Assembly (NCBI GenBank): GCA_020631375.1
Contig: JAHDHJ010000013.1
Span: 297-32,347 of the forward strand
From: Saprospiraceae bacterium
Lineage (GTDB): Bacteria; Bacteroidota; Bacteroidia; Chitinophagales; Saprospiraceae
Direction: 5' to 3'
DNA: 32,051 nucleotides
Below are positions 28,149-32,051 of the stretch, piece after piece. A program made the translations under genes and the position numbers. The stretch's first letter is position 1. Every line of letters starts with the position of its first letter. Under the pieces are notes generated by a model. The model worked only from the letters and a program-made list of their open reading frames with translations, made no database searches and was not told the DNA's origin.

Positions 28149-30293
28149 ATGAAAAAAATTCTATTCTTTTTATTGACTTGTTTTATGTTATTGAATGTAA
28201 ACCAAGCTTTTTCACAATGTACACCGGTTAATTGTGCGGCAGACCTCCCTCCTTATGGTGGTTTATGCGATACGGTAATTTTAACCGGATTAGTCAATAC
28301 ACCTTATAGTGATTTCGAATCATTTGTAATAACGGATAATTGTTTCAGTGCTCAAATCATAGATCCTAGTCAACCAGCTATTGACATTAAGATTACCAAT
28401 ATTGATAATTTCACATTCAGTAATTTGCCTAACGGTATAACTGCTGCCACTAACGCATCTTCTTATTCCCCACCCTCAGGAGGAACCGTAGCAGGTTGTG
28501 CCAGCTATTCGGGAACACCTACTGAAGCAGGAATCTTCCCTACCCAGATAGATTTCTTAGCAGATGTAACGTTATGTGGAGCATTCCCTTTTCCTCAACC
28601 AGATAATCCTGCAAACTACGTTATCCAATTAACCATTTTACCAGACGCGGGTTTTTCAGGTCTATCATCTTCATATTGTACTTCGGATGCTCCCGCTACA
28701 TTGGCTGTAACAGGAACAGCAGGCGGAGTATTCTCTGGTCCCGGAGTAACAGGCACTACATTTGACCCTGCCGCTGCAGGCATCGGAACACATACGATTA
28801 TGTACACGGTTTCTGCGATGGAAGGCGCAGCTATCGCTCCGGCTACTAATTCATCTACAATGACAGTAACAGTAGATGCCGCTATGACTTATTATGCAGA
28901 TACAGACATGGATGGTTATGGAGACAATGCCAACTCTATAACTGCATGTGGAGCTCCTAATGGATATGTAACAGATAACACAGATTGTGATGATACAAAT
29001 TCTGGAATAAATCCCGGTGCTACTGATATTCTTGACAATGGAATAGATGAAGACTGTGTTGGTGGTGATGCCACTTCAGTACCTGTAGATAACGACATGG
29101 ATGGTTCGTTCAATGATGTAGATTGCGATGATACTAATAATACAATATATCCCGGAGCTCCAGAACTTTGCGATGGCTTGGATAATGACTGTGATGGAGA
29201 TATAGATGAAGGAATTATGAGTACCTATTACGCTGACGCTGATATGGATGGCTATGGCGATGCTGCCGTTTCTGTTATGGATTGTGCTGCACCTACCGGA
29301 TATGTAACAGACAATACCGATTGTGATGACACTAATGCAGCATTGAATCCGGGTGCAACAGAAGTTTGTGATGGCATAGACAACAATTGCGATGGAAATA
29401 TTGACGAAGGTCTTACTATAAATACCTATTACGCTGACGCTGATATGGATGGTTATGGAGATGCTAATGCTTTTGTTTTAGACTGTGCAACTACTCCCCC
29501 TACTGGATATGTAACAGATAACACAGATTGCGATGACACTAATGCAGCATTGAATCCGGGTGCAACAGAAGTTTGTGATGGCATAGACAACAATTGCGAT
29601 GGAAATATTGACGAAGGTCTTACTATAAATACCTATTACGCTGACGCTGACATGGATGGCTATGGTGATGCTGCCGTTTCTGTTATGGATTGCGCTGCCC
29701 CTACCGGATATGTAACAGATAACACAGATTGCGATGATACCAATGCGGCATTGAATCCGGGTGCAACGGAAATCTGTGATGGTATTGACAACAACTGTGA
29801 TGGAGATATTGACGAAGGTCTTACTTTGAACACTTATTATGCTGATATGGATGCTGACGGTTATGGTGATCCAAACGCTTCTATAATGGACTGTGCAACT
29901 ACTGCGCCTACAGGTTACGTAACTGACAATACGGATTGTGACGATGGCAATGCTGGCATCAATCCCGGAGCTACGGATATTCCCGACAATGGAACTGATG
30001 AAGATTGCGATGGGATGGACACAACAGCTACGAATGACATCTTTGAGGCATTCGGATTGAAAGCTTCCCCTAATCCTGCTCATTCCTACCTAAACCTAGA
30101 AGGTAACTTGGATCAAGTAGTGGATATACAAGTTTATGACATCTTAGGAAAAGAAATGATTTCTGTTTCAGGAACAATTAATCCAAGCTTTACACTTGAT
30201 ATTTCAAGTTTGGGCCAAGGCACATACATTTTGAAGATAATTGATGCAGAACAAAAAACAGGGGTTTCAAAATTCCTTGTTTCAAAACATTAA
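28149..30293 (+). CDS. Secreted MopE-repeat (putative metal-binding) protein with T9SS type A sorting domain
   Basis: Signal peptide; repeated TYYADxDxDGYGD...GYVTDNTDCDDTNAxxNPGATEVCDGIDNNCDGxIDEG units; C-terminal LKASPNPAHSYLNLEG...DISSLGQGTYILKIIDAEQKTGVSKFLVSKH. Confidence 0.93.
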   Translation: MKKILFFLLTCFMLLNVNQAFSQCTPVNCAADLPPYGGLCDTVILTGLVNTPYSDFESFVITDNCFSAQIIDPSQPAIDIKITNIDNFTFSNLPNGITAATNASSYSPPSGGTVAGCASYSGTPTEAGIFPTQIDFLADVTLCGAFPFPQPDNPANYVIQLTILPDAGFSGLSSSYCTSDAPATLAVTGTAGGVFSGPGVTGTTFDPAAAGIGTHTIMYTVSAMEGAAIAPATNSSTMTVTVDAAMTYYADTDMDGYGDNANSITACGAPNGYVTDNTDCDDTNSGINPGATDILDNGIDEDCVGGDATSVPVDNDMDGSFNDVDCDDTNNTIYPGAPELCDGLDNDCDGDIDEGIMSTYYADADMDGYGDAAVSVMDCAAPTGYVTDNTDCDDTNAALNPGATEVCDGIDNNCDGNIDEGLTINTYYADADMDGYGDANAFVLDCATTPPTGYVTDNTDCDDTNAALNPGATEVCDGIDNNCDGNIDEGLTINTYYADADMDGYGDAAVSVMDCAAPTGYVTDNTDCDDTNAALNPGATEICDGIDNNCDGDIDEGLTLNTYYADMDADGYGDPNASIMDCATTAPTGYVTDNTDCDDGNAGINPGATDIPDNGTDEDCDGMDTTATNDIFEAFGLKASPNPAHSYLNLEGNLDQVVDIQVYDILGKEMISVSGTINPSFTLDISSLGQGTYILKIIDAEQKTGVSKFLVSKH
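29223..30010 (+). repeat. Tandem coding repeats of 201/207/201 bp (MopE units)
   Basis: Repeat starts (AC[C/T]TATTA) at 29223, 29424, 29631 and 29832; 119-bp exact identity between 29325-29443 and 29532-29650. Confidence 0.85.
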
Positions 30294-30313
30294 TAATCAA
30301 ATAGCTATGATTC

Positions 30314-30346
30314 CCAAAGGCTACTCTTGTTCAGAGTAGCCTTTGG
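30314..30346 (+). terminator. Terminator of the MopE-repeat gene
   Basis: CCAAAGGCTACTCT / AGAGTAGCCTTTGG, 14-bp perfect stem, 5-nt loop, followed by CTTTT. Confidence 0.85.
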
Positions 30347-30453
30347 CTTTTAGAGATTTGAATATAAAATCCCATTAGCCAAATCGCCCCCCCTTAACCA
30401 GACTTTAACCCATATTCTTCCCTAAATTATATCTTCTCTTTAATAAAGTTCCT

Positions 30454-30461
30454 TACCTTTG
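30454..30461 (+). promoter_or_regulatory. TAnnTTTG -7 element of pckA
   Basis: TACCTTTG followed by C, 75 nt upstream of the ATG. Confidence 0.5.
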
Positions 30462-30536
30462 CACCTAATTATCAAAACTATCTAATTAAAGAAAACGTTT
30501 TGTTATTAACCATTTTTATTAAAAAGCAAGCATACC

Positions 30537-32051
30537 ATGGATAATGTATCTGGCATCAAAAACCCAAGCGCATCCTTAAAGGATCTTGGCATCAATGATG
30601 AAAAACATCAATATTGGAACCTTACTCCAGAAGAGTTAATCGAACACACCATAAAAAAAGGAATGGGTGTCCTCGCTGATTCAGGAGCATTGAAAATTGA
30701 TACTGGGAAATTCACAGGAAGATCTCCTATGGACAGATTCATTGTAAAGGACAATATAACTGAAAACAAAGTTGACTGGGGTGATATTAATTTCCCATTC
30801 GATTCAGATAAATTCGATTCACTCTACAATAAGGTAGCGGATTATTTTTCAGGAAAGGACATTTATGTCAAAGATGGCTATGCATGTGCGGATGCCGATT
30901 ACAGACTGAATGCTAGGCTAGTTGCAGAATACCCTTGGAGCAGCCAATTCCTACATAATATGTTCTTGAGACCCAATCAAGAAGAATTATTATCTGCCAG
31001 CCCCGATTGGACAATTCTTTGTGCTCCCGGTTTCTTAGCCGACCCTGCTATTGATGGAACACGCCAAGAGAATTTTGCCATTATCAATTTCACTAGAAAA
31101 ACGATAATCATAGGAGGAACAGGATACACCGGTGAAATCAAGAAAGGAATTTTCTCCGTCTTGAATTTTATTTTGCCGACAGAAAGAAATGTATTGAGTA
31201 TGCATTGTTCATCCAATGTTGGAGAAAAAGAAGATACTGCCGTTTTCTTTGGTTTGTCCGGTACTGGAAAAACAACCTTATCTGCAGACCCTAACCGCCC
31301 ACTAATAGGCGATGACGAGCATGGTTGGTCAGACAAAGGAGTATTCAATTTTGAGGGAGGATGTTACGCAAAAACAATAGACCTATCTGCTGAGAAAGAA
31401 CCTGAGATTTGGGAGGCTATCAAGCATGGAGCTATTCTGGAAAATGTGGTTTTCAAAGAAGGTACTCGTGAAGTGGATTTCGAAGACACAAGCATTACTC
31501 AAAACACAAGGGTTTCCTACCCAATCCATCACATAGAAAATGCACTTCCTACCTCTAAGGCAGGAATTCCGCAAAATATCTTCTTCCTTACTTGTGATGC
31601 TTTCGGAGTATTACCTCCAATATCCAAGTTGACAAAGGAACAGGCAATGTATCATTTCATTTCCGGCTATACAGCAAAAGTAGCTGGTACAGAAGTGGGA
31701 ATTAAAGAACCCAAAACAGCATTCTCTGCTTGTTTCGGAGCACCTTTCCTACCTTTGCATCCTACTAAATATGCAGAAATGCTAGGAGAAAAAATGACAA
31801 AGTATGACACCAATGTTTGGTTAGTCAATACAGGATGGACTGGTGGAGAATATGGCATAGGTAGCCGTATGAAATTAAGATATACCCGTGCTATGATTAC
31901 TTCGGCACTCAATGGAGAATTGGAAAATGTGAACTATATCGAACACCCGATTTTTGGTGTATTGATTCCCACTTCTTGTCCGAATGTTCCGGATACAGTT
32001 CTCAATCCGAAAGATACTTGGAAAGATAAAGTTGCATATGATGCTAAAGCA
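30537..32051 (+). CDS. pckA: Phosphoenolpyruvate carboxykinase (ATP), 3' end outside the window
   Basis: Open frame of 505 codons without stop, hence absent from the ORF track; MDNVSGIKNPSASLKDLGINDEKHQYWNLTPEELIEHT...FFGLSGTGKTTLSADPNRPLIGDDEHGW. Confidence 0.95.
   Translation, partial: MDNVSGIKNPSASLKDLGINDEKHQYWNLTPEELIEHTIKKGMGVLADSGALKIDTGKFTGRSPMDRFIVKDNITENKVDWGDINFPFDSDKFDSLYNKVADYFSGKDIYVKDGYACADADYRLNARLVAEYPWSSQFLHNMFLRPNQEELLSASPDWTILCAPGFLADPAIDGTRQENFAIINFTRKTIIIGGTGYTGEIKKGIFSVLNFILPTERNVLSMHCSSNVGEKEDTAVFFGLSGTGKTTLSADPNRPLIGDDEHGWSDKGVFNFEGGCYAKTIDLSAEKEPEIWEAIKHGAILENVVFKEGTREVDFEDTSITQNTRVSYPIHHIENALPTSKAGIPQNIFFLTCDAFGVLPPISKLTKEQAMYHFISGYTAKVAGTEVGIKEPKTAFSACFGAPFLPLHPTKYAEMLGEKMTKYDTNVWLVNTGWTGGEYGIGSRMKLRYTRAMITSALNGELENVNYIEHPIFGVLIPTSCPNVPDTVLNPKDTWKDKVAYDAKA

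Noticed and set aside
29223-30010. CRISPR array
   Set aside because: Periodic repeats are about 201-207 bp, in frame and encode MopE motifs; no short repeat/spacer architecture or cas genes.
29478-30083. 201-aa antisense ORF over the MopE repeats
   Set aside because: Ile/Val/Ser-rich mirror of the repeat coding strand; no independent evidence.

Overview
The window is a gene-dense, AT-rich chromosomal segment of a Bacteroidota bacterium. The assignment rests on TAnnTTTG promoter elements, a PorP/SprF-family T9SS membrane protein, a T9SS C-terminal sorting domain and LytTR/His_kinase regulators. Gene content is mostly core or common: TPR lipoprotein-like protein, PaaE-like reductase, solitary C5 DNA methyltransferase, PorP/SprF, WG-repeat lipoprotein, glnS, SRPBCC-like membrane protein, LytTR regulator, two small lipoproteins, LytS-like kinase, MDR oxidoreductase, dnaN, TonB-C-like lipoprotein, ECF sigma factor, a tandem-domain amidohydrolase plus a second amidohydrolase, MocR regulator, CPA-type antiporter with TrkA-N, prfC, a MopE-repeat T9SS cargo protein and the 5' part of pckA (open at the window end). 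Two areas look most worth a second look. (i) A 333-bp non-coding element at 1395-1727 has 17-bp terminal inverted repeats (16/17) and an internal 167-bp imperfect palindrome symmetric about position 1499; related fragments lie at about 5957-5999 and 16855-16907. (ii) A LytTR regulator and a LytS-like kinase are separated by two uncharacterised lipoprotein genes. A 7-bp direct repeat (TCTACAC) with exact 21-bp spacing, the geometry expected for LytTR-domain binding, precedes the first lipoprotein. No tRNA, rRNA, CRISPR or transposase gene was recognised. All calls come from reading sequence and ORF translations; no database search was run.
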